Source of the DNA: Planctomycetota bacterium
Lineage (GTDB): Bacteria > Planctomycetota > Planctomycetia > Pirellulales > Lacipirellulaceae
NCBI GenBank assembly: GCA_029259915.1
Contig: JAJDED010000010.1
Span: 115,062-179,061, forward strand
Direction of reading: 5' to 3'
DNA length: 64,000 nt
Positions 17,080-25,573 of the stretch are shown here, piece by piece (position 1 is the stretch's first letter; the number at the start of each line of letters is the position of its first letter). The notes beneath the pieces are model-generated. The model was given only the letters and a program-made list of their open reading frames with translations. It had not been told where the DNA came from and searched no databases. A program made the translations under genes and the position numbers.

Positions 17080-18876
17080 TCACAGAACCTCAGGAATAGA
17101 GGGTGCCTTGTCGCTATCTGCGCCGTCAAGTATAGCGATCTCTCGCCGATACCAATGTGCCACACGGACTGCGCCTAGCACAGCACAGCCGAGACAAAAA
17201 CTTGCACCGTAAAACCTCAGTAGCAAACAATACCCAATTGCCACAGACAACCCGTAACACATCGCAAGCCCGCCTGCGATGTCGAGTAAAGAGGTCCATG
17301 TCATCGCACTTCCAGGAAGTTCTTTCGTCCGAGCACTCACTGGGCCCCAGGCTCCCCCGGGCCGCACTTTTCGATAGAATTCTTCCAGCTTACTCGTTGA
17401 CACCGGCGATGTGAGCATTGTCACCAGAAGAGAAGTCGGGATGACAATCGCGATAAGCATCGCAATCTTAATTTCGAATCTCATTTCCGCCCATGGTGTT
17501 CCGAATAGTATGAAACTCTCCCTAGCAAACGCTGCGGCGACGAGATCGACAACTCCGAACAGGAGTCCAAGTGTTATCGCGGTGATTTCTGTGTAGGCGT
17601 TCACTCGCCACCAGAACCAGCGTGCCACAGAGACGATCCCATATCCCACGTAGACGATGGCCAAAAACTCCCATGCTCGACTTACGGAATTCATCAAAGG
17701 AACCACCGCCGCGGCGGATAGCATCAGGACTACTGTCACAATCCGCGTTGCGAGCATGTACTCCTTATTGGTCGCTTGCGGGCGCAGAAAACGGCGATAG
17801 ACGTCGTTCATCATATAAGACGCCCCCCAATTGAGATGGGTGTCGATTGTGGACATGAACGCAGCGAGAAATGACGTGACCAGTAAGCCCAGCAAACCAG
17901 GACCTAGGGCGTCTCGCATCACCAACGGATAGGCGTGTGTATCTGAATAAGGTTCACTAAGAACGGGAAACCACACAATCGATACCAACGCAACGGGGAC
18001 CCAAAGCCAAAGTCGAATCGACTGAAAGACGGCATAAAAGAGCGTGGCCTTCACTGCGTCACGCTCGTTCCGGCAAGCGCTCATTCGCTGCATATTGTAA
18101 CCACCTGCATCAGACCACCATAGCAAACCTAGGAACACAATGAGTGCAACAAGGTCGTTGTTGAAATTGGTGACATCAGGGAAGATCTCGAGCGTATGTG
18201 TACCGTACTCGGGCATGCTCTTGATCTTGTCAAGAATGTTAGCAAGACCGCCGGCCTGATGCACGCCAGCTACCGCCAGTACAATCATACTGACGGTTGC
18301 AATGGCGAACTGGACAACGTCGGTAACGACCACACCGTAAAATCCCGCAGCTGTGGCATACGTCAATGCGACAACAATGCAGATGCTGATCGCCAACCAC
18401 TCGTTGAGTCCCGTCAGAGTTGTAATGATGGTGGTCATGCCATAGATTACCCACCCCATCGTGATTAGATTCTGAATAATGCCTGAGAAGAAAGCTCGAA
18501 AACCTCGCAGGAAGGCAGCGGGCCGGCCCTCGTATCGCAACTCGTAAAACTCGGCGTCGGTGATAATCTCAGCGCGGCGCCACAAGCGTGAGAATAGAAA
18601 GATGCCGACAATGAGCACCATCACTGAGGCCAATATCCACCACAGCCGTTGAATGCCGTATTGGCGAATAATCTCAGTTATGACCAACGGGGTATCAGAA
18701 GCGAAACTAGTGGCAACCATTGAGACGCCGATTGCCCACCACGGCAAGCTGCGTCCGCCAAGGAAAAAGTCTTCAGGACTGCGAGAGGCGCGTCGCGAAA
18801 AGAAGAGGCCAACGACTATGGCGAAAACAAAGTATCCTCCGACGATGGCATAGTCAATGGCATGGAGATAGTTCAT
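17080..18876 (-). CDS. Sodium:solute symporter (SSS family)
   Basis: The 598-residue inner-membrane protein has about 13-14 helices. Family features are clear: RSPEDFFLGGRSLPWWAIG in the first loop, SFASDTPLVITEIIRQYG, and the helix pair ITDAEFYELRYEGRPAAFLR. The length and topology fit the sodium/sugar or sodium/monocarboxylate branch. It is the last gene of a leftward unit with a secreted enzyme-like protein, a GH130 protein and a sigma/anti-sigma pair, so sugar or oligosaccharide uptake is the likely role (inference from neighbours). The gap to the gene upstream is 44 bp. Confidence 0.9.
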   Translation of the reverse strand: MNYLHAIDYAIVGGYFVFAIVVGLFFSRRASRSPEDFFLGGRSLPWWAIGVSMVATSFASDTPLVITEIIRQYGIQRLWWILASVMVLIVGIFLFSRLWRRAEIITDAEFYELRYEGRPAAFLRGFRAFFSGIIQNLITMGWVIYGMTTIITTLTGLNEWLAISICIVVALTYATAAGFYGVVVTDVVQFAIATVSMIVLAVAGVHQAGGLANILDKIKSMPEYGTHTLEIFPDVTNFNNDLVALIVFLGLLWWSDAGGYNMQRMSACRNERDAVKATLFYAVFQSIRLWLWVPVALVSIVWFPVLSEPYSDTHAYPLVMRDALGPGLLGLLVTSFLAAFMSTIDTHLNWGASYMMNDVYRRFLRPQATNKEYMLATRIVTVVLMLSAAAVVPLMNSVSRAWEFLAIVYVGYGIVSVARWFWWRVNAYTEITAITLGLLFGVVDLVAAAFARESFILFGTPWAEMRFEIKIAMLIAIVIPTSLLVTMLTSPVSTSKLEEFYRKVRPGGAWGPVSARTKELPGSAMTWTSLLDIAGGLAMCYGLSVAIGYCLLLRFYGASFCLGCAVLGAVRVAHWYRREIAILDGADSDKAPSIPEVL

Positions 18877-18920
18877 TGTGAGTTCTGCTTACCTTCACCA
18901 CGACGTTCACGACTGAAGTA

Positions 18921-20639
18921 CTAATCGTTGCGGTAGTCAACGATCACGCCATTGGCAATCAATTGCGATCCTTGCCACGATAACTTCGCCCCAGAGGGAA
19001 TCAGCACCAACAGGACCGCTTCATCCGGCGGCACCTCGAATCGTGAGCAACCCGAGACATTGCTTGCGAGCATGCGATTGCTGACGCAATCGTAAAGGTC
19101 TTTTGGATCGGAAGCGATCTGTAAAATGATTTCTTTGCTCTGCGGATATGGGTTGTAAAACAGGTAGCTGGGATAGGAGGGTCCGCTGCAAGAATCGGTT
19201 GCTCGCAAATCGATCTGCAATATTCGTTCGTGGTTGGTAGGGCGGACAATCGCGCCAAATACTCCCACAAAAGCGGAACCGTAGAGACTCAAATCAGTAA
19301 GGGGGCCCCAGCCGTAGGTGAGTGGGTCGCCTGCCGCGAATAGTTTTTCTTCCGGATGGTCTAGCAGCCACGTGTTTCTGATACCTTCGTAGGCAACCAC
19401 GTTGTTGGTGTTGATGCCATCGCGGTAACTGGATTGCCGACTTTCTGGGTGGGCATCTGGATAAAAGTATCGAGCGGCATTAGCGGCACCAAGCATCCAT
19501 TTGCCAATAGCTCTTGCAAATCGATCATCATAGCGGACCAGTGGTACCAGCGGCCAAGCCGCTGTAAACGTGTTCATCGTAAAGGCGTAGCCACGACTTG
19601 GATTGCTTTCCTTAGTGAAACCGAGTAAGCCGTGAACGTCTTGTTTCGCCCAACGATCTGCGATCATGATCATGTCGGGTCGGGCTTGACTACGCTGAAA
19701 ACACCAACCAACGAATTTTGCGATGTCGTACGTGCCGCGTTGTTCAGCATTGACGCGGGCAGCCGTATAGGCGCCAAACGGCATAAGAACTTCGTAGGCG
19801 GGATTGGAAGCCTCCTTTTCCAAAAAATCTAGGCACCACTTGGTACTCTGAAGAAAACACTCCGCCTCGACCGGGTCGTTGTCGCGAGTTCGCAAGTAGG
19901 CCATGTATTGCAGCCACGCAATTCCCGCTGCTGCGTCTGGCTCTTTCCACAGGCCATTGACAACAGGCTTCATAGTGGAGAAGTCGAAAGCCGTGAAGTG
20001 AAAATTGGCGTCGCGTCCACTGTCGGTCAGTACGCACGTCGCTTCCAGCCAGCGTTGCGAATTCATGCGGACGGACCGCGCTAAGACTTGATTGCAGGGA
20101 TACCGATCTGCCAAAGCCGTGACGAGAATGCCTGGGAACAAATCGTACCAAAAGCTCTCACCCGAGGGCGTGTTGAACTTGTTGACGAACACCCTCTGAT
20201 CAAGCTCCCCCGCGAAAAAATGTTGGCACATGCATACCCAGTTATTCGGTCCTGCAGCTTTGTCGATTCCTGCAAAGGTGGCACAGAGTACAGCGCCGAT
20301 CGAAGGAATTGCTTCTGCCGGTCGTCGGCCATTTTCGTCCAGGCGGTTGTCGCCGACGTAGGCGCTCATCCGGAATTGAGGACCAGTCGACGTTTCTTCA
20401 ACCTCGATCAACGGCAGATGCTGGCCTTTCGCCGTCGTATCAAAGGCAAGTTGATCAAATTGTCGCGCGGTCGCGCTCCAGTCCCGAACTAGAAACGGCT
20501 CTGGTTTGCGCGGTATCTGTTCGATCGAGGGAATGCCTATTTGTTCGGCAGCAGCTGGGGACATGGTCCCGAAGAGGTATGTGAGACAGGCAACGCATTT
20601 CAGAAAGCGAAAGCCAGTCACGGCGAAGGAATATTTCAC
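18921..20639 (-). CDS. Secreted protein of unassigned family, possible (alpha/alpha)6 glycoside hydrolase or lyase
   Basis: I place the start at the GTG at 20639, which overlaps the GH130 stop as GTGA; a longer frame to 20972 would lie inside GH130. The product is 572 residues with a signal peptide (VKYSFAVTGFRFLKCVACLT onwards, cleaved after about AAAEQ). Conserved with the paralogue at 25574 are RDW near the start, GIDKA.GP.NWV, FNGVWREPD-like and LPFGAYTAAR motifs, and GDPLTYGWGPLTDLSLYGSA. The helix-rich pattern with many Trp and Tyr suggests an (alpha/alpha)n barrel, but I cannot name a CAZy family. The operon with GH130 and a symporter suggests glycan breakdown. It lacks the dockerin and PEP-CTERM parts of its paralogue. 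Confidence 0.6.
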   Translation of the reverse strand: MKYSFAVTGFRFLKCVACLTYLFGTMSPAAAEQIGIPSIEQIPRKPEPFLVRDWSATARQFDQLAFDTTAKGQHLPLIEVEETSTGPQFRMSAYVGDNRLDENGRRPAEAIPSIGAVLCATFAGIDKAAGPNNWVCMCQHFFAGELDQRVFVNKFNTPSGESFWYDLFPGILVTALADRYPCNQVLARSVRMNSQRWLEATCVLTDSGRDANFHFTAFDFSTMKPVVNGLWKEPDAAAGIAWLQYMAYLRTRDNDPVEAECFLQSTKWCLDFLEKEASNPAYEVLMPFGAYTAARVNAEQRGTYDIAKFVGWCFQRSQARPDMIMIADRWAKQDVHGLLGFTKESNPSRGYAFTMNTFTAAWPLVPLVRYDDRFARAIGKWMLGAANAARYFYPDAHPESRQSSYRDGINTNNVVAYEGIRNTWLLDHPEEKLFAAGDPLTYGWGPLTDLSLYGSAFVGVFGAIVRPTNHERILQIDLRATDSCSGPSYPSYLFYNPYPQSKEIILQIASDPKDLYDCVSNRMLASNVSGCSRFEVPPDEAVLLVLIPSGAKLSWQGSQLIANGVIVDYRND

Positions 20640-22051
20640 GTTCGCGCTACCCCTGCTTCGGTGTACGGTTGCATTGTCTCCAGCAACTCGTCCAAATCGA
20701 ATGTTGTCACTGCTATACTCGCATCCGAGATGCCTACAGGTACTATCAGACGACCGCGATGAAGCAACATCCCACACGTGTACATGACGTTGGGCACATA
20801 CCCATTGCGATGTCTTGCAGGTGGACTGAGAAGCGGTTGTGGCGTGTACCGCAACACACGCGAAGGCTGGTCCAGATCCAGCAGCATTGCGCCGATACAG
20901 TACTTGCGCATGGGACCTACGCCGTGTGTAAACAATAGCCAACCATATTCTGTTTCGATCGGGGATCCACAATTACCCGACTTAAAAAACTCCCAGGGCA
21001 TCCATGGCCGACTGATCGGTTCACACTCGTCCCATGTGTCAACGCTATCGGACCAAAGCAGGTGCATTTGTTGTCCATCATGACGCGAGATCATGGCGTA
21101 TCGACCATTAATGCGACGAGGAAACAACGCCATTCCCTTATCCCGACTGAACCTGCCACGAAGTCGTTTGACCGTGATTCGATGAAAATCCTCCGTCTCG
21201 ATCATTTGCGGCCAGTAGTTTCGCCCGTTGTACGCGGTGTAGGTGCCATAGTAGACACTCTTGCCACCATCGGAAAACTCGACCAGCCGCAGATCTTCCA
21301 TGCCGTTCTTCTCTGAAAATTGCACGGGTAGGAGCACACACTGAGAGAGCGGGACCTCCAACGGGACAGCCACCTCGTACTGCAACGGCAGCGAGGCCTT
21401 GACCTGTTCAAATTCCACAAGTTGCCCCTGGTCATCGAACGCCGCAGCCGCTTCATGCTTTAAACCACATTCTGTGCCAGGGGCGTCATCGACGAGCGAA
21501 TAGGGCGTCCATAGCGGGCCAACCGCGTCGAGAGTCAACGTGCCATCGACCTCAATCCAGCCCTCACGAAAGAGGATCGACGATACATGCCCCTCTCCTA
21601 CTGCTCTGAGACTTAGCAGAATCCGGCGACGCGTAGCGGACTCGGCATCGTGCTGGCCTGGGTGCAGGACGATCGAAGGATTGAACAACGCAGCACTTGC
21701 CAGTGAATACTCCATCGTAAAGTAGGCGCCCACCAGATCTCGGCGCTGCTCGTCCAAAGCGGTGATTTCCGGCAAAAGGTGGGCGATTCTTGTTGCGTGT
21801 TTACGCCACAAGCCGAGCAGCTGATGGTGCCTCTCACCGAAGTCCTCTAAGGCATTCTGAAGGGCATCGCGAACCTCGCATTTGTCAAGGCCTACTACCC
21901 GCGTGTAGACCCCTCTGACTATCTCGACATCGGACGTTTCTATAAATCGGCTGACGTTGTAGTCATCACAACGGTCCAAAAGAGGTGACAGATGCGGGTT
22001 TCCTCTCCCAGACGATATGGGGCGCATAGAATTTTGGTGTCGTTCGTCCAT
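20636..22051 (-). CDS. GH130 family beta-mannoside phosphorylase or hydrolase
   Basis: The 471-residue protein has no signal peptide, so it is probably cytosolic. The C-terminal half shows five-bladed propeller GH130 features: GKSVYYGTYTAYNG, RDKGMALFPRRINGRYAMI, then GNCGSPIETEYGWLLFTHGV and RKYCIGAMLLDLDQPSRVL. GH130 enzymes cleave beta-mannosidic bonds, many by phosphorolysis. The phosphate-binding basic residues cannot be judged by eye, so phosphorylase versus hydrolase is open. The N-terminal 170 residues are an extra helical part seen in some longer GH130 proteins. The stop overlaps the start of the next gene, so both are translated together. Confidence 0.85.
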   Translation of the reverse strand: MDERHQNSMRPISSGRGNPHLSPLLDRCDDYNVSRFIETSDVEIVRGVYTRVVGLDKCEVRDALQNALEDFGERHHQLLGLWRKHATRIAHLLPEITALDEQRRDLVGAYFTMEYSLASAALFNPSIVLHPGQHDAESATRRRILLSLRAVGEGHVSSILFREGWIEVDGTLTLDAVGPLWTPYSLVDDAPGTECGLKHEAAAAFDDQGQLVEFEQVKASLPLQYEVAVPLEVPLSQCVLLPVQFSEKNGMEDLRLVEFSDGGKSVYYGTYTAYNGRNYWPQMIETEDFHRITVKRLRGRFSRDKGMALFPRRINGRYAMISRHDGQQMHLLWSDSVDTWDECEPISRPWMPWEFFKSGNCGSPIETEYGWLLFTHGVGPMRKYCIGAMLLDLDQPSRVLRYTPQPLLSPPARHRNGYVPNVMYTCGMLLHRGRLIVPVGISDASIAVTTFDLDELLETMQPYTEAGVART

Positions 22052-22120
22052 ATATATAGAAAGCCCTATTCATGGCAGAAGAAATCGCAACTTGCGGGAC
22101 GTCGTCGATCCCTTGCAGGA

Positions 22121-23686
22121 TCAATCAGAATGCTGTGCCAAGGCAAACAATTTTTGAATATCTTCCTTCGACAATGCGTGATTGAAAATCGCGAGTTCGT
22201 CGAGCCGACCGTCCCACATATTGAAATCGTGCTCCTCAGGCGCATCGCCACGAAGGTCGAGTTTCGTACCGATGCCAAGCGCCTTAATCTGCGGATTGGT
22301 ATGTAAGCCGTGATAGGGTTTCGCGGCGACCTGTTGGCCGTTTCGGAATAACCGCAGAAAGGAGCCATCGGCAACAAACGCGACTAAATGCCATTGATCC
22401 AGAGGCAAGGGAATACCCTCTCGGACAATTACCTCTTCACCGCTGTCGTCCTCGATGTGCACTTCCAAGTCTCCATCGTCTTGATAGAGACCGAAATGAA
22501 ACTGACCCCGGTTGTTGTCTCCCCCCGCCCAGTTTTTCGCAATGCTGGCCCATCTAGGACGGCTTCGGGCATGAACCCATGCCACGACACTTAGCTGATC
22601 ACTCTTAGTTTGAGGATACCATTTTGCAGCGGCATAAGTTCCTTGCGAAGGGCCACCAAAATCTAGTGCCGCTCCAAAACGCCCTGGCTTCCAGATTGGC
22701 CGCACTGCTCGCCCCTGGATAGCAGATGCGCTAGCATGGTTGCCACTTATGTCTTCGACCATAGTGCCGTTCTCGGCTGGCTCCATGGGATAGTACACGG
22801 CTGGCCTCAGTTCCAGTACTTGTTGGACATAAGGGTGCCTGGGGTCAATTCGAAATCCGCTCAAGAATCGCTGCCTGTCAAGATTGATTCCTGCCGGCAA
22901 ACCGGTCAGTCGGTTGATTCTTGTTGCTTCACCAGTTACCAGTCGTAAAGGAGTCGGGATTGGCCCAAATTCGGAACGAAGGTCGATACGAACCACACCC
23001 GTAAAGACATGTATTTCTGCATCTTGATTCATTACCTCCACACCAAAATCGGTCCCTAAATCAACGACCGCGGCGCGCGGTGTTTCTACGGTGAATCCAA
23101 TTCCATCTTCCGGCACATGCGCTGAGAGCTTGCCGTCCAATAGTTCGATTGTTTCTTGATCGACCAGCAAAAACGACGCTGGTGCCTCAATCAGCACTTT
23201 CACATCAGACGCATAGGTGAGTTCAACAATTCCGCTTGTCAAGCGATATTCTCCGGTCGGAATAAACGTACCAGTGGTTGTTGTAGATTCTCCGGCGACT
23301 CCATATTCAAAACTCGCTCCCACCGCATAAGAAAGCTGGGCGACTTCGGCCCCTCGATTAGGAATCGGTGAACCACTCGGAAGAAGGCCGAATAAGGGCA
23401 GGCAGGCTATCAGCAAGACGATCGCTAGCGCAAACCAAACTGCGTGGTGTCGGCGCGAACCGACCTGATCCAGATAGTCACTACTCGGCTCGACTGCGGA
23501 AACCAAAATTCCATGCTCGCTCAACAACATTGCGTGCATCTGACAATAGTCGAGATAGCGATGCCGTAATTCCGAGTCCTCCTCGATCAATTCGGCAAGC
23601 TTTTGGCTTTCTTCCAGACCGAGTCCTGCTTCGGTCATGCGACTCAAAAGTCGATCAAGTTCTTCATGGGGCGAACTAGCACTCAC
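22121..23686 (-). CDS. FecR/LamG transmembrane anti-sigma-type regulator
   Basis: The 521-residue protein starts at a GTG that overlaps the sigma factor stop as GTGA. Residues 1-60 are a helical cytosolic part (DRLLSRMTEAGLGLEESQKL) that would hold the sigma factor. One membrane helix lies at about 82-102. A FecR domain follows to about residue 240 (TGEYRLTSGIVELTYASDVK, APASFLLVDQETIELLDGKL, VVDLGTDFGVEV). From about residue 310 a LamG/concanavalin-like lectin domain runs to the end (DFGGPSQGTYAAAKWY, WDGRLDELAIFNHALS). It probably senses a ligand, likely a glycan, outside the inner membrane and releases the sigma factor. Ligand identity is inference. Confidence 0.85.
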   Translation of the reverse strand: MSASSPHEELDRLLSRMTEAGLGLEESQKLAELIEEDSELRHRYLDYCQMHAMLLSEHGILVSAVEPSSDYLDQVGSRRHHAVWFALAIVLLIACLPLFGLLPSGSPIPNRGAEVAQLSYAVGASFEYGVAGESTTTTGTFIPTGEYRLTSGIVELTYASDVKVLIEAPASFLLVDQETIELLDGKLSAHVPEDGIGFTVETPRAAVVDLGTDFGVEVMNQDAEIHVFTGVVRIDLRSEFGPIPTPLRLVTGEATRINRLTGLPAGINLDRQRFLSGFRIDPRHPYVQQVLELRPAVYYPMEPAENGTMVEDISGNHASASAIQGRAVRPIWKPGRFGAALDFGGPSQGTYAAAKWYPQTKSDQLSVVAWVHARSRPRWASIAKNWAGGDNNRGQFHFGLYQDDGDLEVHIEDDSGEEVIVREGIPLPLDQWHLVAFVADGSFLRLFRNGQQVAAKPYHGLHTNPQIKALGIGTKLDLRGDAPEEHDFNMWDGRLDELAIFNHALSKEDIQKLFALAQHSD

Positions 23687-24222
23687 GTTGAAGCCTCCTG
23701 GACATGCTCACGTTTGACACAGTCGATCAAACATTTCCGAGCCCGAAAAAGCAGTTGTGAGATCGCGTTGGCACTAAGGCCGATCTTGGTTGACATTCCT
23801 TGTACGGCCAACCCCTCCGAATAACGCAATCGTATGATCTCGCGCCACCGCGGTCTCAATTGTTCGAGGCAACTGGCTAGCGAAGCGACTCGCTGTTCAT
23901 AGGTATCATCCAACTCCTTGGCTTCCGCTGCAATCACCGTCACGAGACCATCGCCAAAACAGAGCCTGTCTCGCATACGACGCTGTCGAAGGGCCATGAA
24001 CTGAAAATGTGCGATTCGAAACGACCACGCCTTGAAGTTCGTTCCAGGCTCAAACTCTTTCCAGTTCTTCCATAAAACAACATTCGTCTCCTGCAGCAGG
24101 TCGTTTGCAGCCTCGGGGTCAGCCGTGAGCGACAATGCATATCCATACAAATGGCCCTGGAAGCTTGTCATCAACTCGACAAACGCCTCGCAGGCATCAT
24201 CTTTCTTGCTGGGCATGGACAT
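23683..24222 (-). CDS. ECF sigma factor, planctomycete/verrucomicrobial type
   Basis: I choose the ATG at 24222, preceded by AAAGGGA at a good distance; a longer frame to 24411 has no conserved sequence. The product is 179 residues. Sigma2 is at about 10-80 (AANDLLQETNVVLWKNWKEF, NFKAWSFRIAHFQFMALRQR). Sigma4 is at about 115-170 (WREIIRLRYSEGLAVQGMS, LSANAISQLLFRARKCLIDC). It is the first gene of a unit with the FecR/LamG protein and the glycan genes. The expected target promoters are its own and perhaps the divergent PEP-CTERM genes starting at 24597. Confidence 0.9.
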   Translation of the reverse strand: MSMPSKKDDACEAFVELMTSFQGHLYGYALSLTADPEAANDLLQETNVVLWKNWKEFEPGTNFKAWSFRIAHFQFMALRQRRMRDRLCFGDGLVTVIAAEAKELDDTYEQRVASLASCLEQLRPRWREIIRLRYSEGLAVQGMSTKIGLSANAISQLLFRARKCLIDCVKREHVQEAST

Positions 24223-24596
24223 CTGTAATTCCCTTTCGTGGAGAAACCGCCTTATGTAGAGAGCACTAGGCCCCCATTTCTTACGAATTGTATCGCCTTG
24301 GAACCTCGGTCGCTGGTGGGCCTTGACCGAAACAGTGCAAACTGACTGCGAAGTATCCCTTAAAATGGAGTATCTCCCTATTGATCTGTCCCGTGAACGG
24401 CAGAAATCCACGTTTCAAAATTTTTCGTAAGAACGGCATTCCGAGGGTTATTCTAGAGATGGCGATTAAATACGTTAGTCTGGGGGGGTGCGATATTTTG
24501 TCGGCACCGGCGCTGACAGAGTCGTGAAAGAGCCGCGAGTACCTACACTGCCGCTATAAGAGCATCTTGTCGGGCAATCATGAAAAGGGGAATTTG
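24223..24596. promoter_or_regulatory. Divergent control region between the sigma operon and the PEP-CTERM series
   Basis: This 374-bp stretch has no gene and separates two divergent units: sigma/FecR/GH130/transporter to the left and the PEP-CTERM genes to the right. Because both units contain a copy of the same unassigned enzyme-like protein, shared control by the sigma factor is plausible. I cannot point to a specific -35/-10 pair. A short GGGGGGG run lies at 24482-24488. Confidence 0.5.
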
Positions 24597-25568
24597 ATGG
24601 GCCACTACAATAGAAGGCGTAAAGTTTTGACGTGGGGCGCTGTGTGGGTAGCTACTCTAGCTATCCTTGCTACGGGCGTCTCGGCGGAGATTCTTCCCGG
24701 TAGTATCTTGCCCAACGGCGATGCCGAGACGGAGCAACTTCCCAGCTTCCCCGGGTGGCCTGACAATTGGTTCGCCAGCACAACGTATGACGCTACCGGG
24801 GCTATCTCGCAATTTTGCGTGGCGAATGGTCTGGGGCCTTGCACCGGGGCATTTTGGGATTCGGACAATGTCGTCAGTGGCACCCATTCGTTCGGCTTAA
24901 TCGACAGTGGGCTGCCGGGAGACTTTGCCCACTCTGAGTGGCGAACTTTCGCGGCGCCTATGCCAGTTGGAACCGCGTTTCTTCACTGGCAATGGGATGC
25001 GCTCTATGAAGTCTTGGGGGGATTCGATCCCCGATTTCAAGTCAACATGCGCGTCGGAGGGCCATTTATAGGCACCGGCAATCTTGCCGGTGCCCTTGAT
25101 TGGCAGCTTTTTCTTGAGGGAAACTCGGGCGGTCAGTTTGTGACCATGACGGGTGATGTGCCTGTCGTAGCCGGCCTGGACGAGTCATTCGACATTATCT
25201 TTCGGACCAGGGGGGACGGAAGCACGCTCGGAGAGATGTTCCTCGACGATGTATCGGTCGTGCCCATTGCCAACTTCTCCGATTTCGATGCAAGTCTCCA
25301 AGTCGATGGCAGTGACTTCCTAGCGTGGCAACGGGGGGGCGGACTCTCCGCGCCAATCGATGTTGGTATTACGGCCATCAAATCTCTCGGCGACTCGAAT
25401 GGCGACTTGACGGTCGATGCAGCAGATCTGGCTATTTGGGAACAAGAGTACGGCAACGTTCAGTCCCTGAGCAGCACCCAGTCAGTCCCCGAGCCAACTA
25501 CCGGGCTGCTGGGACTAGTGGCCGGTTTGGCCATGGGGTTTATTGGCCGGCAACAGGGCCGACAATAG
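24597..25568 (+). CDS. PEP-CTERM surface protein with jelly-roll-like and dockerin-like modules (subfamily 1)
   Basis: The ATG at 24597 with AAAGGGGA before it gives 323 residues; a TTG at 24567 is less likely. Signal peptide to about residue 33. The core, about 34-225, shows the pattern ILPGSILPNGDAETE, SGTHSFGLIDSG, EWRTFAAPMPVGTAFLHW, GGPFIGTGNLAG, and ends TLGEMFLDDVSVV; it looks like a beta-sandwich and recurs in four neighbours. Two dockerin-like EF-hand halves follow (DASLQVDGSDFLAWQRG, degenerate, and DSNGDLTVDAADLAIWEQEYG split by spacing). The C-terminus has VPEPTTGLLGL, a hydrophobic stretch and basic residues: the PEP-CTERM sorting signal for exosortase. No exosortase gene lies in this window. 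Confidence 0.85.
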   Translation: MGHYNRRRKVLTWGAVWVATLAILATGVSAEILPGSILPNGDAETEQLPSFPGWPDNWFASTTYDATGAISQFCVANGLGPCTGAFWDSDNVVSGTHSFGLIDSGLPGDFAHSEWRTFAAPMPVGTAFLHWQWDALYEVLGGFDPRFQVNMRVGGPFIGTGNLAGALDWQLFLEGNSGGQFVTMTGDVPVVAGLDESFDIIFRTRGDGSTLGEMFLDDVSVVPIANFSDFDASLQVDGSDFLAWQRGGGLSAPIDVGITAIKSLGDSNGDLTVDAADLAIWEQEYGNVQSLSSTQSVPEPTTGLLGLVAGLAMGFIGRQQGRQ

Positions 25569-25573
25569 AAATA

